A DNA stretch of 10,546 nt from an uncultured Collinsella sp. (lineage in GTDB: Bacteria; Actinomycetota; Coriobacteriia; Coriobacteriales; Coriobacteriaceae), in assembly GCA_902489955.1 (NCBI GenBank), contig CABUBY010000061.1, positions 1 through 10,546 of the forward strand, in the 5' to 3' direction. The translations under genes and the position numbers were made by a program. Shown piece by piece: positions 9,211 to 10,546 of the stretch. The notes beneath the pieces were generated by a model. The model was not told the origin of the DNA. It worked only from the letters and a program-made list of their open reading frames with translations, and did not search any database. Positions within the stretch are counted from its first letter, which is position 1. Each line of letters opens with the position of its first letter.

Positions 9211-10546
<1,336 letters not shown>

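Overview
This window looks like chromosomal DNA from a high-GC, anaerobic actinobacterium of the class Coriobacteriia, most likely Collinsella or a close relative. This is an inference from protein character: the long beta' subunit with an actinobacterial-type N-terminal insertion, a rubrerythrin, the overall base composition and the repeat family. No database search was possible. Every gene I can support lies on the minus strand, so transcription runs from high to low coordinates.

High end (about 10546 down to 4686): the 3' part of rpoB (beta subunit, cut by the window edge) is followed directly by rpoC (beta' subunit) and a good intrinsic terminator. rpoC has two notable features. It carries a C-terminal extension containing a helix-hairpin-helix domain that resembles the C-terminal domain of the RNA polymerase alpha subunit. 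It also has a probable one-base insertion in a run of five C (plus strand 4838-4842) that throws the last ~30 codons out of frame, so the open frame runs on through the gene's own terminator.

Middle (2846-4675): a two-gene cassette encodes an ECF sigma factor and, overlapping it by 50 bases, a membrane protein with a large outer domain that is probably its regulator (anti-sigma-like). It has a recognisable ECF-type promoter (TGAAAC, 17 bases, CGTA) and its own terminator. The whole unit is bracketed by two inverted copies of a 29-base identical repeat and looks lower in GC than its flanks, suggesting a transferred or repeat-bounded module inserted between rpoC and a tRNA gene.

Non-coding stretch (2573-2961) and tRNA: a tRNA-Asp (anticodon GTC) has an A/T-rich upstream element, a promoter and a strong terminator. 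Upstream of it lies an unexplained ~108-base nested dyad (2702-2809) that could be a structured RNA.

Low end (2458 down to 72): after a 320-base regulatory region with several dyads and a tandem near-palindrome come an Rrf2-family regulator with cysteines suited to an iron-sulfur cluster, a MutY-like adenine glycosylase that lacks the usual cluster cysteines, and, after a 114-base gap, rubrerythrin. Regulator and glycosylase are 21 bases apart and probably co-transcribed. Together these three genes suggest an oxidative-stress response group: sensing, repair of oxidised-guanine mispairs, and peroxide removal.
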